Part shown: one piece after another, positions 21,661 through 33,199 of the stretch
Numbering within the stretch: the first letter of the stretch is position 1
Layout: each line of letters starts with the position of its first letter
Assembly: GCF_030035675.1 (NCBI RefSeq)
Contig: NC_084492.1
Location: forward strand, 27,367,761 to 27,431,760
DNA: 64,000 nucleotides
Reading direction: 5' to 3'
Source: Rhineura floridana
Taxonomy: Eukaryota > Chordata > Lepidosauria > Squamata > Rhineuridae
Translations under genes and position numbers: made by a program
The notes under the pieces: generated by a model
What the model was told of the DNA's origin: nothing
The model's input: the letters and a program-made list of their open reading frames with translations, nothing else
Database searches by the model: none

Positions 21661-22102
21661 ACTCGGTGAATAGTGCAGATTTGGGTTCACACATGCACTG
21701 CAATCACTTGGATCTTTTTATTTTTGCCATTCAGTAATTTTATTCAAATTTCTCATTGACAATAATGGTAACTACTACATATTTTTGAAAGTTGTCTGTT
21801 TGGAATTATTGTAACCAAATTTTGCATGATGGTTCCTGAGATCAAGGAGCAGATTTCTGTATATGTTTGGATACCATTGGATACCATTGATAATGAACTG
21901 ATTTTAACAGCTGGTTTCAAAACTGCTCTTATTTTTTTTTTTTGTTACTTAGAATTCCCAAGCAATGCCAGGTACGAGGCTGCTAATTAACAATAATACA
22001 AATGAAGGAGAAGAGTTATAATAAAATTAGAAACAAAAATCAACATTTAGAATAACACATTTTGCACACCCTTTGGGTGGTGCAAAACTACTGGGAAGCG
22101 GC

Positions 22103-22302
22103 CAGTGGAGACCAGTGGCTCCAATGTCAGTGGGGCAATGAATCCAGTCTGGATTTTAATCTGAACTTTCAAGGAGAAGTTCAAGGTGCTGAACCTATCT
22201 TAGAAATCAGATTCAGCACTTTGGTCAGCTTCTTGAATGTTCAGACTAAAGCCCGGAGTGGATTCACTGCCCCACTGATTCCAGAGCAACCAGTCTCCAT
22301 TA
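22103..22302. mobile_element. hAT-type inverted-repeat element, CAGTGGAGATTGGTGGCTCC family
   Basis: Left end CAGTGGAGACCAGTGGCTCC, right end GCAACCAGTCTCCATT. Between them are the inverted arms TCAGTGGGGCAATGAATCC and GGATTCACTGCCCCACTGA. Family members: 34529-34699 (with duplication), 25128-25212 and 47755-48050. Confidence 0.7.
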
Positions 22303-22590
22303 TAATCATTGCATTAAATTCCTCTTGTTTCAGCCTTGGGCCTCTGAGGAATGGTTGAAAATCCAACCTTCCTTTTGCATGCAGAGAAGTGGAGAGAAAA
22401 GGGAAAAGGAAGAAAGGCATCCCATAGACTATTAAATTTGTGTGAAATGGTCCACTATGGTCTGGTATTCAGAAAGGACCAAGAATGGATGAGTGATGAG
22501 CTTCTTCCAGGTGGTGGCCTGTAAACTGAACAGAAAAATAATCTCTGCAACATCCATTTACACCTATATATCACTACCCAATGTTGCATC

Positions 22591-22991
22591 TGTTGGAAGC
22601 GTTGGGGTGCAACTCAGCTTGTACTGAAGGCTGATGTATCTACATGGGAAAAAGTAGAGAGGAACCTCTGCTTCCTAGACTGTCTTTTCCCTTCTAACCT
22701 GTGTTTATCTTCCTTCCAGTGCTAGACTTAGGGCTGCTGGCCTCACTTTCTACTTCCTTTCTCTCTTCTTCCACTCTTTCCTTGGAGAGGATACCTTCTG
22801 GGTCCCTCTTCTCTTGAGATGCAGGAACAAGCTTGCTTTGTTACATCTCCACCTTAGCCAGCACTGGGGATCTTTCCTAGCAATATGCATTTTCCTTTAA
22901 TAAATTCCAGTTTATTTTTTTCTTAAAGCCAGAGTCTCAGTGTGATTGTGTCCGGGGTAAAGTGTGCACCTTCAACAGGGATTCTGTTACA
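22591..22991 (+). mobile_element. Fossil LTR-like segment (retroviral-type), probable solo LTR
   Basis: About 400 bp starting TGTTGGAAGC. An AATAAA signal near 22899 is followed by a GTGTGATTGTGTCC segment of the kind found in R-U5 regions, and it ends near TTCTGTTACA. No internal retroviral region lies next to it. No target duplication could be confirmed, so this is a shape-based call. An old, inactive remnant. Confidence 0.35.
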
Positions 22992-23462
22992 GTTCAGCTT
23001 CTGCCAGCGTTCAACTCCAAAGCGAACAGCATAATCCAGTGTTAGAATATGCATGACAGTTAAGTTGGCAGGTGAATCCTATACATGAATTGACTCCAAT
23101 GAAATGCCTTTGAGATTACGTTAGCTAGTGTTCAATCTTGGATGGTTGATTCAGACATATACTTGATGTATGTATGAATGGAAGATCCAGAGGATAAATG
23201 TTATAAATTCATAACTAGAAAGCTTTCGGGGGCAACCTAGTAGCAAGGGCATCATTTCTGCCCCCAAACCAAGGTACTTCTGGTTTCATGTGTTTCCATT
23301 GGCCTAGAGTATGAGAACAAGTTTTTAACTTGTTAATGTAAGTTTTTAACTTGTTAACGTAAATTGCTTTGGGTCATCTTGGTGAGCAAAGTGACCAACA
23401 AGCATTAACAACAACAGCAACACTCAAAAGGTGGTTGTAGGGTATACCCCAAGGTGTGGGTT

Positions 23463-24168
23463 TGTTACACCAGAATTAAGGTTCGTTCCCGCTGGTTGAG
23501 GTCCAATATCAATCAACGGAGACTCAGAATTGCCAACCAAGGCCTTTTATTAACTATACGTTTGCAAAGCGGAGAGCTCACAGTAGACTTGTGTCAGTCT
23601 GTGAGGTCTGAAGCATTCATGTTTCTTACAAGCAGTTATACACTCTGAGTTTCAAGCAGTTGGCAATACATGGACATTCCAAAGGTGGGAGGGAGTTCTA
23701 CTCAGTTCCACTGTGCTTTACAGTAAAGATAAGAAACACTCCCTTACTCCCTGAATTATACTGTGTTCTTCTTACTGAACTATACAAGGTCGCTTTTAAA
23801 CAATGAACAAAACTGAGAACTGAGCGTCTCTTCTTTAAAACAGGCAGGAAACTAAAATCCATTCTTTCTATCAATCAATAATCTATATTTTTATAACAGG
23901 TTCTATGTTAGAAGAGTTGTTTGCCTTTTCAGATACGTTCAGATACAGTTAAATGTGCCTGGTTAAAGCAAAGGCATTATTCTACTACGGGCAGCCAATC
24001 TCTGGAAAGCCAGCCATCTTGTTCCATGGTGATTTATTCCATAATTAGTCATAGATCAGAAGCCAAAACCTCAGAAAAATGAAGTTCCATTGACCCTCTC
24101 ATGAGCAACTGTGCTGCTTTGAAAATCATACCCACAAAGGAATGTGTTATTACACAGCAGAACTTACA
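23463..24168 (-). mobile_element. Fossil LTR-like segment on the minus strand, possible solo LTR
   Basis: Plus-strand edge TGTTACACC would be the GGTGTAACA end on the minus strand. An AATAAA signal on the minus strand lies near 23550 (TTTATT on plus), about 90 bp inside that edge, as in LTRs. The other edge is around 24154-24168. No neighbouring internal region and no confirmed target duplication. Confidence 0.3.
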
Positions 24169-24198
24169 ACTGGCTTGTTTAACCTCACTAATATTGTA

Positions 24199-24497
24199 TG
24201 AAGCGAGTGGTAAGCGGCGGTAATGCAGCCGAAGCTCTGCTCAAGGCCGGAGTTCGATTCCAACAGAAGGAGGAAGTTGAATCTCTGGTAAAAGGGGTCA
24301 AGGCCCACTCAGCCTTCCATCCACCCGTGGTCGGTAAAATGAGTACCCGGCATACGCTGGGGGGTAAAGAAAGGCCAGGGAAGGAACTGGCAATCCCACC
24401 CCATATATACGGTCTGCCTAGTAAACATCGCAAGACGTCACCCTAAGAGTCGGAAACGACTCGCACTATAAGTGCGGGGACACCTTTACCTTTACTT
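24199..24497 (+). mobile_element. tRNA-derived SINE with (ACCTTT)n tail
   Basis: Head GTGGTAAGCGGCGGTAATGC with B-box GAGTTCGATTCC. The body has GGTAAAATGAGTACCCGGC and GGAACTGGCAATCCCACCCC, then AGAGTCGGAAACGACTCGCA and a tail of ACCTTT repeats. It is very well preserved compared with other SINEs here and is the only copy of its family in the window. Confidence 0.85.
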
Positions 24498-24862
24498 TAA
24501 TGGTGTCCTATCTCTTTAGGACCAAATATGTCTTCATTGAGCGTGTCTGTACATATAGAGAACACAAGAGAAGGGGGCATAACTATGGAGGATGTGTGGC
24601 TTCCGGGAGGAGCATGCATGGACCCCAAGTGTTGCCCTGTATTTGTATCTGTGCATTTTTAAAAAAAATAAAATCTGTTTTAAAATACTGATCAATCTCC
24701 TGATGGGAATTGACTCCTACCTGGTCATCTGATCGATTATTTGATGAGCTCAGCTGTATGGATTAGCTGGGTGCATACGTGCTGAATGCCTGTGTGTATG
24801 TCTTCCTGTGTGTGTGCGTGCGTGCTGTGTGCTTGCATGAAAATGTGGGATGGCCACATTTA

Positions 24863-25056
24863 AGCACATAGGAAGCTGATTTATATCAAGTCAGACCCTC
24901 AGCCCATCTAGCTCAGTATTGTCTGCACTGACTGGCAGCTGCTCTCCAGGGTTTCAGACAGAGGACATTCCCAGTCCTATCTGGAGGTGCCAGGGGTTGA
25001 ACTTGAGGCCTTTGGCATGCAAAGCAGATGCTCTCCCACCATGCTAAAGCCTTTAC
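24863..25056 (-). mobile_element. tRNA-derived SINE (GTAGCTCAGTGGTA family)
   Basis: Reverse orientation, from AAGCACATAGGAAGCTGATT through AGCTGCTCTCCAGGGTTTCA to the head near ATGCTCTCCCACCATGCTAA. The A-box is degraded. Confidence 0.82.
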
Positions 25057-25127
25057 CACGGGCACCCTGACAGTGGGCCAAGGGTGAATGTGACCCTTGG
25101 TCCAAAAAAGGCTAGCCACCTTGGACA

Positions 25128-25212
25128 GCTCCTCGAAAGTTCACACTAAAACTCAGAGCTAATTCAGCGTCCAACTGACATCTGAGACTCTGAGCCACCA
25201 GTCTCCACTTCC
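25128..25212. mobile_element. Fragment of CAGTGGAGATTGGTGGCTCC hAT family
   Basis: Right half only: CAGCTCCTCGAAAGTTC through GAGCCACCAGTCTCCACTT. Confidence 0.55.
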
Positions 25213-25598
25213 CCTGACATAATGGGGCATTCAGAAGTGGGACTCCTCCCCCCAGAATCTGAAGTGGTACAGTTCATTCTATCATTACTCCCTCTCTCAC
25301 TGACCAGGCTTCAGTGCAGCCCAAGCCGCACTGGTAATGAATTTGCTGTCCTACAGATGTGAGCAGTGCTGGGAGCTTGTAGGAAAAGATTGACCAGACT
25401 AGGCTAGAGCCTTTCTCCCTCATGTGCTAGCATTTCTCCTTAGAGACACGAAAGAACATTCATAAATTTCACCCCCAGTCCATTTGCATTCTGACATAGC
25501 ACCACCTCTTTCTTTATTAACAGTATTTGTATGTCACCCAATGTTTGCTGGGTGGTTTACAGGCACAGTGGAACAATAAAATACAAAAATAAACAATA

Positions 25599-25673
25599 AA
25601 TTATTATTATTGTTATTATTTATTAAATTTATACCCCGCCTTATGGCCAAAAGGCCCTCAAGGCGGCTTACAA
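25599..25673 (-). mobile_element. L2-like LINE or 5S SINE 3' tail, reverse orientation
   Basis: ATTATT run followed by AAATTTATACCCCGCCTTAT and CAAGGCGGCTTAC. This is the reverse of the GTAAGCCGCCTTG...GGGGTATAAAT tail seen at 10.25 kb. Only the tail region can be recognised. Confidence 0.6.
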
Positions 25674-26009
25674 AAACACGAATATAGCAATGCATACATC
25701 AATAAAACAATGCAATTCTCAAAATTAAATAACAAATAACATTATTAAAAGAAAAGAAAAAACATTTAAATGTGTCATGATGAGAGAATAAAATCAGCTT
25801 GGCGAGCCCAAAGCACAGGGCTTGCAAAGCACTTTGCACAGCATTTCCCAAGTGTCTAACAGCTAGGTGGTTGTTAGGTACTTGGGAAGCAATGCACAAT
25901 AAGGCTTTGGCAGTGCCTGCAAAGCCCTTTTCAGCCAAACCCCACCTTTGCCTTTCCCACACCTGATATGAGATATGATGTCAGGTATAGCCAGGTGGAT
26001 ACCATGGAC

Positions 26010-26250
26010 TGAGAAAAAGACATAATGAGAAGACATGATTCATTAGAATAGATAATAATGCTGGGAAAAAGAGAAGGGAGTAGAAAAAGAGGAAGGCCAA
26101 ACAAGAGACAGATTGATTTCATAAAGGAAGCCACAGACCTGAACTTACAAGATCTGAACAGGGTGGTTCATGACAGATGCTCTTGGAGGTCACTGATTCA
26201 TAGGGTCGCCATTAGTCATAGTCGACTTGGAGGCACATAACAACAACAAT
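26010..26250 (+). mobile_element. Bov-B (RTE) LINE 3' end
   Basis: The frame at 26058-26240 encodes MLGKREGSRKRGRPNKRQID with a following DFIKEATDLNLQDLNRVVHD, the C-terminal ORF2 motif of Bov-B. It is followed by the 3' end AGGGTCGCCATTAGTCATAG and ACATAACAACAACAAT. A 5'-truncated copy. Confidence 0.88.
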
Positions 26251-26289
26251 AGCCAGGTGGGAATGACTTGCTCAAAATGGTCTCATGGG

Positions 26290-27310
26290 TCAAATGGGGA
26301 GATGGATCAGATTAGACCTATGGTCTGGAGGTTCCCAATCCTTGCAGTAACTGGTAGTTAGGCTTGTCACGACGTGCTGACCAGGCCACAGTGAAGAAAT
26401 TAGGTGATTTATTTCACGTGTATATCCATCATCTATATACAATGGCCGTATATTGAAAAGTCTTTCTTTCTGGAAGAAAACCCAAGATTGATGTTTCTGA
26501 TGCTTTTCGTATTCCTGAAAGACCTTTCTCAAGGGTGGACACTGTAATAATAATTTAAAAAACCAACCTCCCAGTTTCCTCCTTTTGTGTGATGCTACAC
26601 AAAGGAATCCTCCTGAAGAAGAAGGATTACAGAAATATAACCTGACTTGTACGAAAAGAGGCTGGTTCAATAGAATCCCTGGGCAACAACAGAGAACCTT
26701 TTAAAAAGATTCTTCCTCCCCCACCCCCTAAAAATAGGTAAATAAAAATCAAAGCCCATCTATAAATATAGCAACAGAGGAAAAAATAATATAGTACTGC
26801 ACTCTAATAGTAGTTAATCTAGTATCTCAGTCACCTTTGGGAAGAAAGCTCCTTCCAAAGGGGGGGGGGGAAGAGGGCATGTATAAAGGTATCTGTAAAA
26901 ATGGTGTCTCCCCTCACCAGTGCCCCCCTGTCAAATAGTCTTATTGTAGAAAATTGCTTCCCCATCATTTTCCAATCTTTTACGGCTTTGTTAGTCACTG
27001 AACTGTGCTCCACTTATTCTCTGGAAGCTGCGCCTACCTTCTCGCGGCTATCAGAGTCTCATCTGCTTTCCTGACAGCTTCTGAATATCTCCTAACCAGA
27101 GGAATCCTTTGCAGCTATGCTAAAGACAGGCCCCTTGTCAAGATGATGTAAGGACACTGGCAGTCTGTTAAATGGATTTACTCCTCCGCTTTGTTTGCAA
27201 TGTGGACAGTGCAAGGTTACCCAAAAGGTTTTGCTGTTGGAGACGAAGGAGAAGATGAAACCACCCTCATCCATTCCACATGTGGGAGTTGACCAGACTG
27301 GCTCCAGACT
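26290..27310. other. Unassigned; minus-strand 126-residue open frame
   Basis: The minus-strand frame at 26290-26670 has no recognised domain. Its Gly/Phe/Leu-rich start and lack of splice context argue against a host exon; it may cross an old dispersed element. A poly-G run is at about 26863. No other feature. Confidence 0.3.
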
Positions 27311-27317
27311 AAGCAGG

Positions 27318-27380
27318 AATGGGCAACCTCAGATTCTCCAGATGTTGGTGGGTTCCAAGTTCCATTGGCCCTTGTCATGA
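27318..27380. mobile_element. Half copy of CCAGATGTTGTTG hairpin element
   Basis: ATGGGCAACCTCAGATTCTCC then AGATGTTGGTGGGTTCCAAG; only one arm remains. Confidence 0.5.
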
Positions 27381-27987
27381 GCCCCGTGGAGCATTTGTGG
27401 CATGATCACGAAGAAGAATATACAGAATGGGACCCAGTGGCTTACTGAAGCAGAGGGCTTCAGCAATTTTGACAGTAATAGCTCCTTCCCTTTAACTTCA
27501 GTTACAACAGAGGGAACGCTGGCTGATCAGGCGCCAGCCCCTTCTCCTCCTCTCCACCCCCTTCACCCAAGCTGCTGCTGGCACACACACCTCTTCTAGG
27601 GGAGTAGGATCTCAGTGAGGTGTCACCCCCATCACCCCAGACCCATAAACAACTCTACCAGCAGGCTCAGCTGGCCCCCACTTTCCCACCTAGGAGGAGC
27701 TCTCGTCCATGCATGCGTTCCCATTCTGTGACACCTTCCTCACACAAGTAAGAAGAGTCTGCCCTGAACCTACTTACGGGTGTAAGGGGTGTGTGTCTAA
27801 CTGCTGTGACAATGTCTTGGCGTAGAGTCGTCATGCCTAGTTATGATATGTAGAGATGCAGAATCCTATGTGACCTGTAAGGTGATCCATAAAGCGATCT
27901 AGACTGACGTTTCTCATTAAACAGACTGGAGAAAAATGCACCAGTGGGTCTGATTCCAAAGGGCTTGGCCAGGACAGACCCAGTCGC

Positions 27988-28066
27988 TGTGGGGATAATG
28001 GGAGTTGTAGTCGAGCAACATCAGGGGGTGGGGTGGAGAGAGACACAGGTTCCCCATCCCTGATCT
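27988..28066. mobile_element. Half copy of CCAGATGTTGTTG hairpin element
   Basis: GATAATGGGAGTTGTAGTCG and AGCAACATCAGGGG lead to CACAGGTTCCCCATCCCTG, the right arm and terminus. Confidence 0.6.
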
Positions 28067-28224
28067 ATATGATAGGAGAGAATGCAGGGGGTTTTTTGGT
28101 TGAGCAAGAACTAAAGGGAAGAATATATGCTTTTTACCTTACTCTTTGGCCAAAGAAGGCTCCCGGCACAGTTTATAAAGATCAGTAATAAGACAGTCCC
28201 TGTCCTTAGTTGTAGTATTAAAAA

Positions 28225-28856
28225 CAAGGGTGGGAAACCTTTTTGGCTCCACGGGCCAGATCCTTATCACACTGTGCCTCACAGGACAAATATGTCGGAT
28301 GGGTGGGGCATCCCAATTGTCAATGATGACATTATGATATTACATGATAAGTAGGCGGGTGAGGGCACCCATCTTCCAAAAAATGCTTGCACTTCTCTTA
28401 AGTCTCCATGATTGGGGACTTAAAGGGGGAGGGGGTCTTGGAAAAGCCACTTCCAAGTCTGCCCCTCGCCCTTTATGTTCCCTATCACAGAGAATGAACA
28501 GGGAAACAGGGGAAGACTTGGAAAAGGCTTTAAAACAGTCCCTGATCTCCCATTTGAGCAAATGGGGGCAAAGGAACTGTCTTAAAGCCTTTGCAAAAGC
28601 ATCTTTGAAGTAGCTTTTGAAGAGGGCTTTAATCCCCACTCAGCTGGTGATGGCAGGATCTTGTTCCCTGAACAGGATCACGCAGCCATAGCAGGATTAA
28701 ACCCTGTTCTCCTACCCATCCACTGACATCATTAGTGACATCAGTGGGAAGGTGGGTGGGTGGGGGAGGCATTCTTTGGGGAAAATGGCCTTGGGCACCA
28801 AATGGGAACCCCCGAGGAGCATGATTGGCCTGGAGGCTAGAGGTTCCACACCTTTG
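28225..28856 (+). mobile_element. hAT-like element about 630 bp, CANGGGTGGGAAACC family
   Basis: Left end CAAGGGTGGGAAACCTTTTT and right end GAGGTTCCACACCTTTG are inverted repeats. Flanks ATTAAAAA and ATCTAAAA agree at 6 of 8 positions. Two opposite-strand frames (28340-28639 and 28344-28613) lie in an internal inverted repeat and are not transposase-like. It is the longest member of this family in the window. Confidence 0.6.
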
Positions 28857-29086
28857 ATCTAAAAGACACAAGAACTATAAAACATATTGGGAGGGAGGAG
28901 GAAAGAAATAAACTTGGGGACTTGTGTTTAGTTACATAGAGTTTTGTATAATGGCCAGCTGGAAAGGAAACAGTTCAAGAACAGGAGGAGCCAAAAATGC
29001 TGGCCTCTCAGCAGAGCCAATGGAGTGTCCAAACTTCACTTCTCTCTATCTCTTCTGCAGCTGATGTGGGAGAAGAGCCCTATGAG

Positions 29087-29202
29087 CAGAGCTTGGAAAA
29101 GTTACTTTTTTGAACTACAACCCCCATCAGCCCAATCCAGTGGCCATGCTGGCTGGGGTTGATGGGAGTTGTAGTTCAAAAAAGTAACTTTTCCAAGCTC
29201 TG
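29087..29202. mobile_element. hAT-type hairpin element, CAGAGCTTGG family, exact TSD
   Basis: Almost perfect palindrome: CAGAGCTTGGAAAAGTTACT and its inverse at the other end, around a short GCCCAATCCAGTGGCCATGC core. Exact 8-bp duplications CCTATGAG at 29079-29086 and 29203-29210. No coding sequence. Its high arm identity suggests a fairly recent insertion. Confidence 0.93.
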
Positions 29203-29261
29203 CCTATGAGGCTGCCTTTTCAGCAGGAATGGAGGAGAAATTCTATTCACTTTGCATTGAA

Positions 29262-29641
29262 CCTACCTCATTCACACTTTCCAAAACAACAGGTGAACCA
29301 AAACACAGCCACCCTTTGAAATTCAACCTTCTTTGAATTCTGCAGCTCAGTTCTCCAGCCAAGTAACGTGTACAAAAATGCATATACTAGTGTACAGCTT
29401 GCCTAGAAATAAATGCGTATATTAGTGAACATATCCTATAATAAGCATCATAAAAGGGGAAACTGTTCTCCAAAAATGTGTATATTAGGAGGCACAATTG
29501 CATATGTGTGGAATTTGTGCTAAAATGCTGATGAATTTTCATGAGGACTTTTTTAAAATTGCTAACTGATGCAGAAATGTGGAAAACTGAATTAATATAA
29601 GAATAATGAGAAAGTGATATTGAAATATTCACCCATCCCTA
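29262..29641 (+). mobile_element. hAT-type element with AAAATGCATATATTAG minisatellite
   Basis: The interior has repeated AAAATGCATATACTAGTG-like units and the right terminus is CACCCATCCCTA, as in 36943-37396. The left terminus is not clear. Confidence 0.55.
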
Positions 29642-30955
29642 CTTTTTTGGCAGAGGTTATGGTAACCCTAGTTCCCACACTAAGCTGCCAGACTTCAGCC
29701 TCTTCAGCCTCACTTTTGACACCAATCTGCAACATGAAACCTGCTCTAAATGCATTTGTCTTTTCTCTTCATCCCTTCTTTAAAAAGCTTTTTTGAAATG
29801 ATGATGGTGCAGATGGTACTCCCCAGATGACATGCCATGCCCCAGCTGACATGCAATACATTCATAAAAAGTAAGTTGAATCCCAGCTCCTTTTCCTTCA
29901 AATGCTCCCCCCATAACATTACAGTGTGATTGGATATTCTTGTCATCTCTCTGCGTTCATAAATCTGTTAGGAACCCACTGCAAAAGCCTTTCCCCCCTG
30001 ACACATTTACCTTAATAGATTAGGAATGAAGCAGGCCTGGTTTTGATCTTAGGTATGAATATCTTCAGCAACTGCAGTTGTCTCATGAATATCTCAGTCC
30101 CCAGGTGCAAAGCTAGATTCATCACTACTACCTCCTCTGAGAGTTTGTGGGATGCAAAACTGGTATTTAAATAGGGGAAATTGATGGAAATGTTTAGGGA
30201 GGTCCAGAGGTTATCTCTTTGTAGTTCCTGAGCATGTGCCTTGTATAAGAATTAAGCCATGGACAATCTTTAATCATGACAAAAGGTGGGAGCCAAAAGT
30301 GCTTTGTAAGCTCAAGGGTGTTAAAATTATTTTGTGGTTCCACAAAATATGGAGGAAGCTGGGATAGATATCTTGTTCATGATAACAGATGTCAAAGAGC
30401 TTCCTGGGCTTTCTATTCTTGTTTTCCTTACATACAATCTATTTAGATCTGTGGGCACATTTGGATTTTTGAAAAGCCACCCTTTCTGATCATTTCTCTG
30501 CACTTCCCCCAGATCAGCCTCCCTGCACAGAAAGAGAGAAAGCATGCACACACATACTTTGCCTTTTCAAGGGATTTGCGTAAAGATCAGAGCTAATCTG
30601 AGCCTTGAAAGGCACATAGAGCTGAAAGTGGGACAGAGTGTCACTCTCCCAGCTTCCTCTTTCAGCTCTATGCACTTTTCAAGGTAGAAAAATAGAACCA
30701 CCCTCACTTCCTCTTTCAGCTAGTCACTTTCAGATAGTGAGGGTGGGTGCCAGAAGAAGACCTCAAGGGTTTCGTTGTGTTCACAGACACTATGTTGGTG
30801 GCCCCTGCCTTACAACAACCTTGTAGGATGTTTCAGTGTTTTTATTCCCATATTGCAGGTGAAGGTTGGGAAAGAGCTGAGGCTTTCCTAAGGCTGTTTG
30901 GGGAGTTCATGGCAGGACTGAAAGTCAAACAATGACTTTCTGATTGTAGTTCAGT
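29642..30955. other. No recognised feature
   Basis: No assigned repeat. 30638-30730 holds two similar TTCCTCTTTCAGCT stretches about 60 bp apart, a small local duplication. Confidence 0.35.
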
Positions 30956-30961
30956 CTGTTA

Positions 30962-31135
30962 CAGTACAATCTTATGCATGTTTACTCGGATTGTAAGCCT
31001 CACTGTGTTCAGTTAGGTTTACGATCAAGTAAATGTGCATAGGATTGCAGTGTCCCTGAGCAATTCTATACATGTCTATTCAGAAGTAAGTCCCATTGAA
31101 TTCATTGGGGTTTACTCTCAGATAAGTGGGTATAG
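30962..31135. repeat. Two adjacent copies of the GTATAGGATTGCA palindromic repeat
   Basis: First copy CAGTACAATCTTATGCATGT to GTGCATAGGATTGCAG. The second copy starts CAATTCTATACATGTCTATT and contains GTCCCATTGAATTCATTGGG. They lie head to tail with a short spacer. Confidence 0.55.
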
Positions 31136-31139
31136 GACA

Positions 31140-32360
31140 AGGATGTGCTAGAATTCTGCCTAATTCAGATTTGGTGCCAAATTTTCCATTAATTCACTTT
31201 TTCTCTGTTGTTGCGTGTAGGATTTTTATCGGGTATTTTTGAAAGTGGATTTTTATATGTGTGTGTGGGGGGGGGGGGGGAAATTCCACTTCTTATTAGG
31301 AACAATAATTTTATGGATATTTCCTTTCATTTAGTGACATTTCCTTTAAAATATCAATATTTCCTTTAAAATATTAATATTAAAATCAATATTTTTTGCG
31401 AGGGCAGAAAAATGAATTGGTAAAAGCAGTGGCAAGTGGACAAAGAATGAACTTGAATTAATACCAGCCTGTTAGGTCAATGAATTAGTATAGGATTTCA
31501 TTGTTGAGCACTGAACTAAACTGCATTGATCCAGCAAGCTAATTCTTAAGTTCCTAGGCAATATCAAGCTAAAACAGGGCTAATTATAACAGATGTAAAT
31601 TTAGTCCTATTACATGCCGACACTATGTAAGAACTCAATAATTAGTTTATTGGATCAAGGTAGTGTAATTTAGTGGTTATGACTGCAATCCTATGTCCCT
31701 TTCACTGAGATCCTGATTTGAAGCCCTTTTTTCAGTGCAAATAGTAGAATTTGTTAGGGCATTCATTTTTATGTTTGGCTTGCATATGAAATGTTTGAAA
31801 TACCATGATTACAAGCACTACATATTTACCCTTTTTGAAAAAATGATTTCCCTCTTTCTTCCAGAGGTCAAGAGCATTACCAATTAACACTTTTAAAAGA
31901 TGAGATACGTATTGACTTCACCTTGTAAAACACAGAGCTCCTATACATTTGCAGTTGAAAGGGGAAAAAGGGGTATTTCGCAGAATATATTCCAAATATT
32001 GCCAACAGGATAAATATCACACTTTATCATGTCTTTTAAACACTGTGCTAGGTGGACAGAAGCTAATAAGATCAAAGGACTTTTTTTTACAGAAGACATG
32101 AGTATTGCTTTGCATCTATAGCTGCGAGCTGAGGCTGTTTTTTAACATCTACAAAGATAACCTACTTTGCAATGTGTTTAGCCCACATATATAAAATAAA
32201 ACACAACTAAAAATCATACAGCATCTAGCACAGCACATTACATTTGCTACAACAGGCAGGCAAATAATTAAGCGGTCTGCAAAGACCCTCGGTATTTCCC
32301 CAGCTATGTAATTCCCTCCCCACAGAGGTACATCTGCCACCTTCATTGAATAGCTTTCAT
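31140..32360. other. AT-rich DNA with a TG/poly-G run
   Basis: A TGTGTGTG run followed by 14 G residues lies at about 31256-31280. A triplicated AATATTTCCTTTAAAAT-like unit lies near 31338-31385. No gene seen. Confidence 0.45.
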
Positions 32361-32364
32361 CACT

Positions 32365-32580
32365 GAGAGCTAGTGTGGTGTAGTGGTCGTGGGAGATCAG
32401 CATTCAATTCCCCACTCAGCCATGAAGGTCACTGGGTGACTTTGGGTCAGTCACTGTCTCTCAGCCTGACCTACCTCACAGGGTTATTATGGGGATTAAA
32501 TGAGAAGGGGGAGAACTATGTTTACCACCTTGACCTTCTTGGAGAAAAGGTGGGATATCAATGTAATCATTATCATTGTA
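32365..32580 (+). mobile_element. Sauria-head SINE with an alternative 3' tail
   Basis: Head GAGAGCTAGTGTGGTGTAGTG and body GAAGGTCACTGGGTGACTTT as in Sauria SINEs. After CACAGGGTTATTATGGGG the end is CACCTTGACCTTCTTGGAG and GGTGGGATATCAATGTAATC, which resembles the L2-like tail, not Bov-B. The B-box is altered (GCATTCAATTCCCC). Confidence 0.72.
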
Positions 32581-32612
32581 TGCTGAAGACGCCTCTTTAG
32601 CTTGGCCTGATG

Positions 32613-32812
32613 TATAGAATCATAAAATCATAGAGTTGGAAGGGGCCTTGTAGGCCATCGAGTCCAACCCCCTGCTCACAGCAGGAAATCCACAGCTAGA
32701 GCATCTCCCGCAGATAGCTGTCCAGCCTCTGCTTGAAGACATCCCCCGAAGGGGATCCCACCACCTCCCTAGGCAGTCGGTTCCATTGCCGAAGTGCCCT
32801 TACTGTCAAGGG
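32613..32812 (-). mobile_element. CR1 LINE 3' end
   Basis: Reverse orientation: TAGAATCATAAAATCATAGA (the CR1 tail repeat), GGGGCCTTGTAGGCCATCGA, and CACCACCTCCCTAGGCAGT. It covers the 3' UTR and the very end of ORF2. Confidence 0.88.
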
Positions 32813-32940
32813 GGCTGTTATGATGAAGGGTATGTAAAATGGAATGAATAAGTCCACCCCAAAGCACCAACATGCCTCCCAAATTCATCACCTGCAAATG
32901 AGACCATGGAAGGGTTTTTTTTTAAAAAAAATCCAGCTTT

Positions 32941-33020
32941 TGTTTATTATTATTATTTTTTATTGCATTTGTATACCGCCCTATAGCTGAAGCTCTCTGG
33001 GCAGTTTACAACAATTTATA
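32941..33020 (-). mobile_element. L2-like LINE/SINE tail, reverse orientation
   Basis: TTATTATTATT then GCATTTGTATACCGCCCTAT and CTCTGGGCAGTTTACAACA, the inverse of the GTAAACTGCCCAGAG...GGCGGTATATAAAT tail inserted at 34.43 kb. Confidence 0.6.
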
Positions 33021-33176
33021 CACTCTAAAAATAAACCCCTTTGGATGTAAGAACAAAATGTGTCTGTATTTTTAAATTCAAAAATTTGGGAAGCACTTCT
33101 TTAAGGCCAGATTAGACAAGGCACAGTCATACACTTAGCAAGTCATGAATGCTTTTTAAAAAAAAGAAAATCAGGT

Positions 33177-33198
33177 ATGTGTGTGTGTGTGTGTGTAG
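33177..33198. repeat. GT microsatellite
   Basis: Ten GT units. Confidence 0.9.
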
Positions 33199-33199
33199 G

